From Phyllobacteriaceae bacterium (GTDB lineage Bacteria; Pseudomonadota; Alphaproteobacteria; Rhizobiales; Rhizobiaceae), in contig PAPF01000042.1 of NCBI GenBank assembly GCA_002708825.1, forward strand, positions 61,368 to 125,367: a DNA stretch of 64,000 nucleotides. The letters are read 5' to 3'. The position numbers were made by a program, and so were the translations under genes. The notes under the pieces are model-generated. The model was not told the DNA's origin, did not search any database, and worked only from the letters and a program-made list of their open reading frames with translations. This document shows, piece by piece, positions 1 through 8,223 of the stretch. Every line of letters starts with the position of its first letter. The first letter of the stretch is position 1.

Positions 1-567
1 CAGGTGCTGCAGAAACTCGACAAGGCGCGCAGGGCCAGCCTCGTGGCGCGCATGCTGACAGCCAAGGACGTGCGTCCGGAAGCCGCCCTGCTGATCGAGG
101 AAAGCGTTCGCCAGGTCTTTGGCGGGACCGCGAGCGCCGGGCCGGTCAACGAGCCTGGCCGCCTGGCAAGCGTCCTCAACGAGATGGAACGCGACCTGCT
201 CGACGATCTGCTCGATGACCTGCAGGAACGCGTCGAACCGCGCCAGCTTGCCTCGGTCACATCGCGCCTGTTCCGCTTCGAGGACATCATCCGCCTCGAC
301 CAGGACGCGCGCGCCAGCGTGCTGGACGCCATGGAGGCCGCCGTGCTGACAGACGCGTTGCGCGGCGCCGCGGACGACATCCGCGAGGCCATCCTGTCAG
401 CCATCGGACAGCGCAGCCGCCGCATGATCGAGTCCGACCTGGCATCCGGCGCGAAGGGCAATCCCCAGGTCGTGGCCGATGCACGCCGGGCAATCGTGGC
501 CGCCGTCCTCGACAAGATCGACAAGGGCGACATCACGCTCGGCGAAACCGGCGAAATGGCGGCCTGA
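1..567 (+). CDS. fliG: FliG, flagellar motor switch protein (C-terminal part; gene begins before the window)
   Basis: FliG forms the upper ring of the cytoplasmic rotor, binds the FliF MS ring and contacts the stator to generate torque. The frame is open from base 1, so only the last 188 residues are present. The FliG middle/C-terminal signature is readable: 'LFRFEDIIRLDQDARASVL', then an 'AL' turn and 'SAIGQRSRRMIESDL' ahead of a charged C-terminal helix. The GTG at base 4 is only the first in-frame start-like codon, not the real start. flhB follows after 14 bases, so the two are probably cotranscribed. The identification is firm; the N-terminal FliF-binding domain cannot be judged. Confidence 0.93.
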   Translation, partial: QVLQKLDKARRASLVARMLTAKDVRPEAALLIEESVRQVFGGTASAGPVNEPGRLASVLNEMERDLLDDLLDDLQERVEPRQLASVTSRLFRFEDIIRLDQDARASVLDAMEAAVLTDALRGAADDIREAILSAIGQRSRRMIESDLASGAKGNPQVVADARRAIVAAVLDKIDKGDITLGETGEMAA

Positions 568-581
568 CGGGCTGAGCGGCG

Positions 582-1643
582 ATGTCGGAACAACCGGACA
601 AGGACAGCAAGACAGAGGCGCCAACGGAGAAGAAGATCCGTGACGCGCTGGAAAAGGGCCAGACCGCCTTCTCGAGGGAGGCCCCGCTTTTCGCATCGCT
701 GCTGGCCACGGCCGGTTTCATGGCGCTGTTCTCCACGCCCTCGACCATGGTCATCACCGAGCGGCTGGCACATTTCATGAGCCATGCCCACGACATCCGT
801 CTCGACACCGGGCTGGACGCCACCAACGCGCTGGCAGCGATCTTCGGGCCGATGCTGACCACGCTGCTGCCGCTCTTCGCCGTGCTGGCAGTGGCAGGTG
901 TTACGGCTTCCGCTGCCCAGAACACGCCGCGCATGGTGCGCGACCGCATCCTGCCCAAGTGGTCGAACGTGTCGCCGGCAAGCGGCTGGAAACGCATTTT
1001 CGGCAAGCGCGGCTTCATCGAATTCCTGAAGTCGCTGGTCAAGATCGGATTCGCCTTCGCGATCGTCATCTTCTTCATGCGCGACCGCATGGAGGCGCTG
1101 GTCGGTTATGTGAACCTTCATCCGCTGGCCATGCTGCACCTTCTGGAGCAGAACATCGTCTTCCTGCTGATGCTGGTCTGCGCCTTCATGGCGGTGGTCA
1201 CGGCCATCGACATCTTCGCCTCCCGCTTCCTCTGGTACGAAGAGCTGCGCATGACGCGCCAGGAAGTGAAGGAAGAACACAAGCAGGCCGAGGGCGACCC
1301 CATCGTCAAGGCGCGTATCCGCTCCATCGCCAGGGCGCGGGCGCGCAGCCGGATGATGAGCGCTGTTCCGACCGCCACGCTGGTCATCGCCAACCCGACG
1401 CACTTCGCCATCGCACTGCGCTACGACCCGGAGCGGGACGCGGCGCCCGTGGTGGTGGCCAAGGGCACCGACGAGATCGCGCTGCGAATCCGCGCGCTCG
1501 CCGAGGCCAGCGGCGTGCCCGTCTTCGAGCGGGTGGAACTGGCCCGCAGTCTCTACAAGGTTGTCAAGGTCGACCAGATCATCCCTCAAGCCTTCTACAA
1601 GGCGGTCGCGGAACTGGTGCGCTATGTCTACAGCAGAAAGTGA
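582..1643 (+). CDS. flhB: FlhB, flagellar type III export switch protein
   Basis: FlhB is the membrane component of the flagellar export apparatus that switches substrate class from rod/hook to filament. The 353-residue length is typical. The N-terminus is charged ('DKDSKTEAPTEKKIRDALEKG', shortened here, is the usual FlhB start), four hydrophobic segments lie at about 34-50, 88-110, 150-166 and 190-211, and the cytoplasmic autocleavage motif NPTH is at residues 271-274. The gene sits between fliG and a small unknown gene that begins six bases after its stop, suggesting one operon. FliK, its partner in length control, is encoded nearby on the other strand. Confidence 0.97.
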   Translation: MSEQPDKDSKTEAPTEKKIRDALEKGQTAFSREAPLFASLLATAGFMALFSTPSTMVITERLAHFMSHAHDIRLDTGLDATNALAAIFGPMLTTLLPLFAVLAVAGVTASAAQNTPRMVRDRILPKWSNVSPASGWKRIFGKRGFIEFLKSLVKIGFAFAIVIFFMRDRMEALVGYVNLHPLAMLHLLEQNIVFLLMLVCAFMAVVTAIDIFASRFLWYEELRMTRQEVKEEHKQAEGDPIVKARIRSIARARARSRMMSAVPTATLVIANPTHFAIALRYDPERDAAPVVVAKGTDEIALRIRALAEASGVPVFERVELARSLYKVVKVDQIIPQAFYKAVAELVRYVYSRK

Positions 1644-1649
1644 TCAGGC

Positions 1650-2084
1650 ATGAAACCGGATGATCTCAAAGCAACCCGTGAACGCCTCATTGCCCGTGGC
1701 ATCCGCGACTTCATCGCCGAGTTGCAGATGATCAATCCGGAGTATTACATCGCCTTCATCACGGTGGGCATGCACGCTTCGCTGGAAGACCTGGTCAATT
1801 CCTGCGCCGAGCTTTACTTCGAGCCAGGCTTCATCCGGCTCGGACAGGGCAGCAGCGTGACGGCAGGCTGGACCACGCCGCCCAGCGTCGTGCTCGACAT
1901 CGAACTGGAGAGCCCGGACATGCGGGCCTATCTCCAGGTGGCGCTGGAACGCAACAATGCCAGGGTCTGCCTGAACTACATCCAGTTCACGACCGGTCAC
2001 GAAATCCCGGAGCAAAACACCGAACACCTGGCCATGGCCATGCAGCGGCACGGCAAGGTTCCCGCGATGAGCCGCTGCCGCTGA
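1650..2084 (+). CDS. Hypothetical protein linked to flhB
   Basis: This encodes 144 residues with no family I recognise. There is no signal peptide or membrane segment. The N-terminal half is helical and charged ('DLKATRERLIARGIRDFIAEL'; the stretch continues), and the middle is rich in aromatic and beta-prone residues. It starts six bases after flhB, which implies translational coupling and a role in, or regulated with, the flagellum. The codon usage matches its neighbours. A cytoplasmic accessory protein is a guess only; that the gene is real rests on its spacing and composition. Confidence 0.7.
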   Translation: MKPDDLKATRERLIARGIRDFIAELQMINPEYYIAFITVGMHASLEDLVNSCAELYFEPGFIRLGQGSSVTAGWTTPPSVVLDIELESPDMRAYLQVALERNNARVCLNYIQFTTGHEIPEQNTEHLAMAMQRHGKVPAMSRCR

Positions 2085-2354
2085 GCGCCTCCGGCGCCGG
2101 CAAATGATTACCAGTTTCATTGCGCAATCGTTCGATTGCCGGACATGCGATTCACGCGGATTTAAATGCCGTGTGTCAGCATCATTGACGGGAATGATTC
2201 CCCAACGGCCACCGGAATGCGTCCGGGACGGTATCGGCACGGACGGGAATGCCCGGAAATCCCGTGCGGCATTGCGCCCCCACCGCACGGGGGAAGCCCG
2301 AAGAGCAAGCCAGCGATGCCCGAAAGAACAAGAAGAAGACCGACGGGGGACCCT

Positions 2355-3386
2355 ATGGAAGGCCTCAAGCGAACACTCCTCACGGAGCTTGCCCGCCAGA
2401 ATTCCGTTCTGGAAGTGGTCATGGCATGCGTGGCGCAGGGGATCGCCTTGTATGACAGGAAACTCGACCTCGTCCTGCACAACGAAAAATACCTGTCGCT
2501 CTACGACGTTCCGCAGGAAGCCTCGCTGGTGGGTACGAACAAGCTCGACATGCTGACCATGCGCGCCGACCGCGGCATCTACAGCGAGGAGCGATTCAGG
2601 CAGTACCTCACCCATATCCGCGAGATGCTTTCACGCCGCGAGCCTATGCGCACGGTCTGCGAACTGACCAACGGACGGGTGATCGAGGTGAATGCGGCGC
2701 CGATGGAAGACGGCGGCTGGCTGTGCACCCATCACGACATCACTGCGCAGCACAAGCTGCAGAAGACCATCGAGCACGTGGCCTGCACCGACGAACTGAC
2801 CGGGCTGTACAACCGGCGCGTCATGGAAAAGGTGTGCAAGGAGGCTTTCGCCGGCTGCGAACCGGGTTGCGGCACGTCGCTGGCGCTGCTGGATCTCGAC
2901 GGATTCAAGCAGGTCAACGACGTCTATGGCCATTTCGAGGGCGACCACATCCTCAAGCAGGTGGCCGGCCGCCTGCGTGCGGGCGCGCGGCGGGAGGACA
3001 CGATCATCCGGCTGGGCGGCGACGAATTCGCGGTCGTGCAGCCGCGCATCGGCACTGCCCGCGATGCCGAGAACGCCGCCTATGCGCTCATGGAACGGTT
3101 CCAGGAGGAGTTCGAAGTCGACGGGCGGCATGTCTTCGTGGGATGCAGTGTCGGCCTTGCCTATTGCGACACGGGCAAATCGGACCTGAAGACGATGCTG
3201 AACGAGGCCGACCGGGCACTCTACCGGTCCAAGGGCAAGGGCGATGGCTCCATCCATCTTGCCCATTTCGACAGGAACGGTCCCCAGTTCAAGACGCTTA
3301 CCCGCGAAGAGGCCCTGGGACGAATGCCGCCGGGCGCCTTCACGCCGATGCCTGCCGAAGCCATCGTCTGGAACGGCTACACGTAA
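2355..3386 (+). CDS. PAS-GGDEF diguanylate cyclase
   Basis: Predicted cytoplasmic enzyme making cyclic di-GMP from two GTP. The 343 residues contain an N-terminal PAS-like domain (about 15-130; 'GIALYDRKLDLVLHNEKYL') and a C-terminal GGDEF domain starting at 'DELTGLYNRR'. The active site GGDEF is at 221-225 and an inhibitory-site motif RxxD (R212-D215) lies exactly five residues upstream, as in product-inhibited cyclases such as PleD. The ATG at 2355 is preferred because a GGGGGA lies just before it; the upstream open frame is proline/arginine-rich and unlike a domain. The 3' end overlaps the end of fliK on the other strand by 10 bases. Its location suggests control of the swim-to-stick decision. 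Confidence 0.9.
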   Translation: MEGLKRTLLTELARQNSVLEVVMACVAQGIALYDRKLDLVLHNEKYLSLYDVPQEASLVGTNKLDMLTMRADRGIYSEERFRQYLTHIREMLSRREPMRTVCELTNGRVIEVNAAPMEDGGWLCTHHDITAQHKLQKTIEHVACTDELTGLYNRRVMEKVCKEAFAGCEPGCGTSLALLDLDGFKQVNDVYGHFEGDHILKQVAGRLRAGARREDTIIRLGGDEFAVVQPRIGTARDAENAAYALMERFQEEFEVDGRHVFVGCSVGLAYCDTGKSDLKTMLNEADRALYRSKGKGDGSIHLAHFDRNGPQFKTLTREEALGRMPPGAFTPMPAEAIVWNGYT

Positions 3387-4708
3387 ATGACGCCGGGGCC
3401 GCGCCGGACGGCCTGATCCTGACCATCGCGCGCGCGGTCCCGGCCCTGTTCCCGGCCTGTGCCGCGCCCGTCCTGGCCCGCTGCCGCGCCTTCGCGGCCT
3501 TCTCGCGCTTCCCCCTGCCCGCCGGCAGCGAAATCCTGCGCCATCGCTCGTTCCTGGCTCCCGCCCTGAAGCGCGCCGGGCGCCGGCTGGGCCTGGTGCG
3601 CGCCCGTCACGCGCAGTTCGGCGACGGTGCAGCCCTGATGGCGGAGCCAGTCGGCAACGCCGTCGGCATCCAGTTCGAGCAGGCGCCGGCCTTCCTGCGT
3701 CTCGGCCCGCATCTCGACAACGAGGCCTTCGCTGCCCTGGCGCAAGGTCACGGCGACATGGCCCAGATGCTCCGGCTTGAGCTGGATCCGCATCGTCTTG
3801 TGGGACGCTTGGGACAGCACGCTTCCTTCCGGCAGCCGGTCCTGCCCGGCGGCGTCCGGCCGGCCAAGGGAGGATGCCAGATCACCGATCGAGGTGGCCA
3901 GCGACCGCGTGTCGACGCCCGGTATCGACGCAGGCATCATGCCGGCCGGAGAAACCTGTGAGGCCGGCGCGGTCGCTGAGGCTTGTTTCACATTTCCGGG
4001 CAAAGGCTCGTCGCCCCGCGCAGAGGCGCCCTCCCGGGCCGCCGACCCTGGATCCTGTTCCTGCATTGGCGCGGGTGCGGGAAGGTCCGGCGCCGGCGCA
4101 AGGGAAGCCTGCCTGCCGCCAGCGTCCGGACCCGGCATTGCCGCGGCCGCCGCCCGCAAGAGCCCATTGCTGCCCTCGCCCGGTTCCGATCCCTGCGGCA
4201 GGACCGGTTCCTTCGCCGAACGCGCCGCTGCTCCGGCGATGAAGGCGGATGCGGCCGACGTCGTGAACGCGGTACCCGAAAACGGCACGGGTTGCTGCTG
4301 TGAATGAAACGCGCCTGTCGCTCCGGCGGACATCGCCGTTGCCGCGGCCATCATCACCGGAACGGGCAGGCCATGCATGGCGCCTTGCGGAGCGGTTGCA
4401 TCGCCGTCGGGGAGACCTTCTTCCCTGGAGGCGCTGTCGCCACCCTCCGTCGTCGGCTTGCCCGTGACCGGTTCGGCCCCGGCGCGAAGGACGGGCGCGA
4501 AATGTCCGGCAATGGCGGCCATGGCGGGTGTGGCCGCATCGCTCTCGCCGTCCCCGCGGACCAGCAGCGCCGAGAAGGACTGGCCCTGCGCCTCCTTGCC
4601 GGACGGCGCCTCGCCTGTTTGTAGCGCGAAGGGGTTTTCCCTGTTGCCTGCCATGGCGGCGGGACGTGGCCCCAGGGCGAAGGGGGGCGCCTTCATCGAA
4701 GACATCAT
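3377..4708 (-). CDS. fliK: FliK-type hook-length control protein (the rhizobial protein formerly called MotD)
   Basis: FliK measures the hook and triggers the FlhB substrate switch. The 443-residue product is low-complexity and Ala/Gly/Pro-rich for about 280 residues, as usual for the FliK ruler, and ends in a Flg_hook domain at about 290-375 with 'MRIQLKPEHLGHVAVTLR' and 'VVEMRAETQEGRRLLEL'. Its ATG overlaps the motC stop by four bases, placing it last in fliF-fliH-motB-motC-fliK. The motB-motC-fliK order is a rhizobial hallmark; the third gene was called motD before being reassigned as FliK in Sinorhizobium. Confidence 0.92.
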   Translation of the reverse strand: MMSSMKAPPFALGPRPAAMAGNRENPFALQTGEAPSGKEAQGQSFSALLVRGDGESDAATPAMAAIAGHFAPVLRAGAEPVTGKPTTEGGDSASREEGLPDGDATAPQGAMHGLPVPVMMAAATAMSAGATGAFHSQQQPVPFSGTAFTTSAASAFIAGAAARSAKEPVLPQGSEPGEGSNGLLRAAAAAMPGPDAGGRQASLAPAPDLPAPAPMQEQDPGSAAREGASARGDEPLPGNVKQASATAPASQVSPAGMMPASIPGVDTRSLATSIGDLASSLGRPDAAGQDRLPEGSVLSQASHKTMRIQLKPEHLGHVAVTLRQGSEGLVVEMRAETQEGRRLLELDADGVADWLRHQGCTVAELRVTGAHQAQPAPGALQGGSQERAMAQDFAAGGQGEAREGREGAAAGQDGRGTGREQGRDRARDGQDQAVRRGPGVIYV

Positions 4709-6111
4709 TTCGGCAAGTTCCTCAAGAGTTCGTCGACGGCTTTCATCTGCTCGCTCGCCTTGTCGAGCAACGGTTTCAGATCGGCGGCCGCCCCGGCTTC
4801 CACACTTTCGCGGGTCTCGACGCCGTCTTCTCCGGCCGGCAGCAGCGGCGCTTGTCCGTCAGATGCACCAGGGGGCGGGCTTTCGGCCGTCTGCCCTGCG
4901 GCAGGGACCGGGATAACAGGCGCGGCGGGCAGGTCTTCGCCAGGCGGCCCGTCCGGCGGTTCCCCGCCAAGCGCCGACGTGATGACTGCCGCCGATTCGG
5001 GGTCGCCATCGGTCGCCTCGCGCACGGCATGGAGCGCTGCATCGAGCAATTCACGGTCCGCCGGCGGCACGCTGTCCCTGTCCACGTGCCTGAGCATGCC
5101 CCAGGCCTTGACGAGACGGCCCTTGGCCACCTGCGACATGCCGGCATAGAGATGGGCTCGCTGGACGCGTTCATCGGCGCTGTCGGCCAGGTCGGAGAGG
5201 AGGCTTGCCGAAACGATGTCGGCGAGTTCTTCGCGGCCGGCGATGAGGGCATCGCGCGACAGGCGCATCTTGAGCGCGACGCGCGCATCCTCCGGCAAGA
5301 GATCGAGCACCATGCGGATTCCGTCATCGGTGGGCAACCCGATCACGCCTTGCAGATAGAATTTCAGGAACTGCCCGAAATAGGGCGAGGTGGCAAAGCG
5401 GCTGGCATAGGAAGCCGCCACCCGGTGAAAGGCCGGCGCGTCGCCCGCGGCCGCGTATAACGCGACAAGGCGGCGCAGGGCCACTTCCTCCAGAAGGGTT
5501 CCCGGCGCCAACAGCCGGACAAGGTCGAAGTTCCGGATCGCCGTTTCGCGGTTGTCCGCCATGGCCGCATTGCCCTTTGCCATGGCGACATAGGCGCCCA
5601 GCGGCAAAGGCAGGGCAAGCGGATCGACGGCCTCGAAGCCGGCCTGCGCGGCACGGGTGTCGCGCCGCAGGTAGGAAACCACCGCGCGGGCAAGGTCCAC
5701 GTCCGGGTGGTCCTCCGGCACGAAGACGAGCACCTGGACCGCGGCGACCGGATCGCCGCCGGCAAGGCCGAACTGGAGGACCGGGCCGATGTCGGTTTCC
5801 GGCAGGATCGGCCTGCCGCGCATGGCCAGAAGCTGCTCGCGCATCATCTTCAGGATATCGGACTGAAGCTTGAGGGCGCTGCGCTCTCCTTTCACGATGC
5901 TGTCCTGGACCTGAAACAGGCCCGACAGAAGCGCGGCCGCGCCCGGCAGCACCGACGCGCGGGGTTGGGGAAGCGGCGGCGCGGGCGGCGCGGCTTCGCC
6001 GGTGTCCTGCGCCGGTTCATGGCCTGCGCCCGCCCCGGGATCCTCGGCGGCGGCGGAAGCCGTCACGCCTAACGCAAGGCAGGCCGCAAGGCAGAGGTGG
6101 CGAACGATCAC
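4705..6111 (-). CDS. motC: MotC, periplasmic motility protein
   Basis: In rhizobia MotC is a periplasmic protein that acts on the MotB side of the stator and is needed for rotation. The 468-residue product begins with a signal peptide (hydrophobic 4-16, small residues at 17-21), then a Pro-rich linker, a helical TPR-like body (about 50-360) and an acidic, Pro/Gly-rich tail. The start is a GTG overlapping the motB stop in the sequence GTGA, so the two genes are translationally coupled. Downstream fliK overlaps it by four bases. Recognition rests on the body sequence, the architecture and its place between motB and fliK. Confidence 0.9.
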   Translation of the reverse strand: MIVRHLCLAACLALGVTASAAAEDPGAGAGHEPAQDTGEAAPPAPPLPQPRASVLPGAAALLSGLFQVQDSIVKGERSALKLQSDILKMMREQLLAMRGRPILPETDIGPVLQFGLAGGDPVAAVQVLVFVPEDHPDVDLARAVVSYLRRDTRAAQAGFEAVDPLALPLPLGAYVAMAKGNAAMADNRETAIRNFDLVRLLAPGTLLEEVALRRLVALYAAAGDAPAFHRVAASYASRFATSPYFGQFLKFYLQGVIGLPTDDGIRMVLDLLPEDARVALKMRLSRDALIAGREELADIVSASLLSDLADSADERVQRAHLYAGMSQVAKGRLVKAWGMLRHVDRDSVPPADRELLDAALHAVREATDGDPESAAVITSALGGEPPDGPPGEDLPAAPVIPVPAAGQTAESPPPGASDGQAPLLPAGEDGVETRESVEAGAAADLKPLLDKASEQMKAVDELLRNLPK

Positions 6112-7298
6112 TGTTCGATCTCCAGCAGCAATTCGATGCGGCGGTTGGAGTCGTCATAGGGATCTTCCGGCACGCGAAGCTTGCGGTCCGCGAAACCGGT
6201 GATCTGGGAGATCCGGGTCTCGGTGAAGCCAGCGCGCTTGAGCATGAAGAAGGCGGCACGGGCGCGATCCATGGAAAGACGCCAGTTGTCATCGTTTTCC
6301 GCACGGATCGGCCGGCCGTCCGTATGGCCGAAGATGCGGACCTTTCCCGGCTGCTCCGACAGGACGCGGGAGACCGCGTCCATTGCCCTGACAAGCGGTT
6401 CGCGCGGAACGGCGGAGCCGATCTCGAACATGGGGAATCCGAGCTGGTCGGTCAGCGAGATCATCACGCCGCCATCCTGCGGCTCAACCTCCAGCCGGTA
6501 CAGCTGTCCGGCGGCTGGTCCGAGCGCCTTCTCCAGGGCTTCGCGAATCGTATCGGAAACGGCCGCCACGGCACTGGGCCCATCCTGTCCCGCCGTCTCG
6601 CCCTCGTTGATGCCGGCATCACCTTCACGCCCGCTGTCCTCTTGCGGGGCAGGTCCGGCGGCCTTGTCCTCGCCGTCCGGGCTCACGGACAATCCCGCCG
6701 CCTTCTCGCCTTCTTCCCCCTTGGCGCCCATTCGGGTTCCTGCGGCTCCCGGCTCCCCGCTTCCCCTGTTGCCGTCCTGCTCCCAATTGCCCGAGGGCGC
6801 CCAGTACTCGGCGGCTAGGGGATCGACGAAACCGTCGGTTGGCGCGCCGCCGTCGCGCGCGAAAGGTTCCGGCACGGCGACCGCCGGAAAGGCGGTCATG
6901 TCCGGCGGACCCGCTATCGCCTCCAGGCTCCTGACCGGATCGGCGAAGAAGGCGTCCTCGCTCATGGTTTCCGTTTGCGAATTGCCGGCCACGTGCGGCA
7001 AGTCGGCCTTGCCCTCCTGGCCGGAATTTTCGCCGGTTGCCGGACCACCCTCGTTTTCCTGAAGGCCCTTCTCGCTTCGATTGCGCTCGACGAGCTTGAT
7101 CGGGTTGAAATAGCTGGCCACCGACCGCTTCGTTTCCTCGTTGGCGGCATTGATGAGCCACAGCACGAGGAAGAGCGCCATCATGGCGGTCATGAAGTCG
7201 GCAAAGGCGATCTTCCAGGCCCCGCCGTGATGACCGTCCTCGCCCTCGCCGCCACGCTTGACGATGATGATTTCCTGCGCGTTGGCCCCGTCATTCAT
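6108..7298 (-). CDS. motB: MotB, flagellar stator subunit
   Basis: MotB anchors the stator to peptidoglycan and carries the proton-accepting aspartate. From the ATG at 7298 the product is 396 residues, with one membrane helix 'FADFMTAMMALFLVLWLIN' containing Asp34 as the likely proton site, a long acidic Gly/Pro-rich linker, and a C-terminal OmpA-like peptidoglycan-binding domain ('FGHTDGRPIRAEN', 'ANRxE'-like end 'DSNRRIELLLEIEQ'). The 12 extra residues upstream in frame are unlikely to be translated because they fall inside the previous gene. The start overlaps the upstream gene's stop by 8 bases. MotA is not in this window. Confidence 0.95.
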   Translation of the reverse strand: MNDGANAQEIIIVKRGGEGEDGHHGGAWKIAFADFMTAMMALFLVLWLINAANEETKRSVASYFNPIKLVERNRSEKGLQENEGGPATGENSGQEGKADLPHVAGNSQTETMSEDAFFADPVRSLEAIAGPPDMTAFPAVAVPEPFARDGGAPTDGFVDPLAAEYWAPSGNWEQDGNRGSGEPGAAGTRMGAKGEEGEKAAGLSVSPDGEDKAAGPAPQEDSGREGDAGINEGETAGQDGPSAVAAVSDTIREALEKALGPAAGQLYRLEVEPQDGGVMISLTDQLGFPMFEIGSAVPREPLVRAMDAVSRVLSEQPGKVRIFGHTDGRPIRAENDDNWRLSMDRARAAFFMLKRAGFTETRISQITGFADRKLRVPEDPYDDSNRRIELLLEIEQ

Positions 7299-8223
7299 CG
7301 TCGAGGTCTCCGGCCAGTCCAGCCAGCCCGGCAAAGCGCACTGCCAGCACTTCCGCGTCGAGGCGAAGCGTCAGTCCGTCCATCGGGCCTTCGGCAACCG
7401 TCACGGCATAACCCTTGCGCTCGAGGTCGTCGCGAAGCAGGGGAACCAGGTCGCGGGGCGCCTCGAGCCTGCACGGTGTCTCGGGACGCATGGCGAGGGC
7501 CTCCAAAGCCGCCTTGAGAAAGCGGTCCGTCATCCGCTCGCGCACTGTGCGCGAGACGACCGGTTCGAGAATGCGGCCAACTGTCACCGACAATTGCTCC
7601 GCCAGTTCCACGGAGATGCGCTCAAGGCCCGCCGCAAGCTGGGCGGAAAGCTGGCGAGCCTCGGCCAGGCGCCTGGCTTCCCCCTCGCCCGCTCCGGCAG
7701 CGGCACTCACGAAACCGTAGTCTTCGCCGTCACTGCCGGCGCCTTCGCCATTGCCCTCTGCCGGGACATCCGCGCCATCCGCTGCAGACGCGGGTCCGGC
7801 CGCCCCGGCGCCATCGCCCGAAGACCCCTCGGCCCCGGATCGAACCGGCGCATCGGGAGCCGGCTCCGCTCCGCCCGGGTCTTCCGGCACGCCTTCGACG
7901 AAGCCTGCGCCCGGCTCCGCGTCCGCCGGCATGGCAGACCCCGCCGCAATCTGCTCCGTCCCCGGATGCGCGGGCTCGAGGCCGGGCAGGTCCGCGGTCG
8001 AGGCAACGTCCGGAAATCCGCCTGGTGGCGGTGCGGTATCGTCATCGAGGCGGGCTTGCGCCAAGGGCGGAACGGCAGGCTCCTGCTCCGCGCCGCCCGC
8101 CAGCGGCTCCCAGGCCTGCGGCGCCTGTTCGACCGACAGCGGCACGAAGGATGCCGGGCGGGTTTCGTCTTGACTGAAGGCGACGAAGCCGTCGTCGGCA
8201 AGGGAGCGTGCGGGGCGGCCCAT
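7291..8223 (-). CDS. fliH: FliH-like flagellar export ATPase regulator
   Basis: FliH holds the export ATPase FliI at the base of the flagellum. The 310-residue product has an acidic, Pro/Gly-rich, apparently disordered first 160 residues. A helical segment rich in Ala/Glu ('EARRLAEARQLSAQLAAGLE') follows, and then a C-terminal domain with 'VGRILEPVVSRTVRERM' and a beta-rich end, which matches the FliH/YscL C-terminal pattern. It lies between fliF and motB and touches both (TGATG with fliF, 8-base overlap with motB). No FliI is seen here. The assignment is by pattern and context, so I keep it moderate. Confidence 0.65.
   Translation of the reverse strand: MGRPARSLADDGFVAFSQDETRPASFVPLSVEQAPQAWEPLAGGAEQEPAVPPLAQARLDDDTAPPPGGFPDVASTADLPGLEPAHPGTEQIAAGSAMPADAEPGAGFVEGVPEDPGGAEPAPDAPVRSGAEGSSGDGAGAAGPASAADGADVPAEGNGEGAGSDGEDYGFVSAAAGAGEGEARRLAEARQLSAQLAAGLERISVELAEQLSVTVGRILEPVVSRTVRERMTDRFLKAALEALAMRPETPCRLEAPRDLVPLLRDDLERKGYAVTVAEGPMDGLTLRLDAEVLAVRFAGLAGLAGDLDDE

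Noticed and set aside
2723..3961. A 412-codon plus-strand open frame spanning the end of the GGDEF gene and the end of fliK
   Set aside because: It overlaps two clear genes in other frames and is Arg/Gly/Pro-rich, as expected for a shadow frame in GC-rich DNA.
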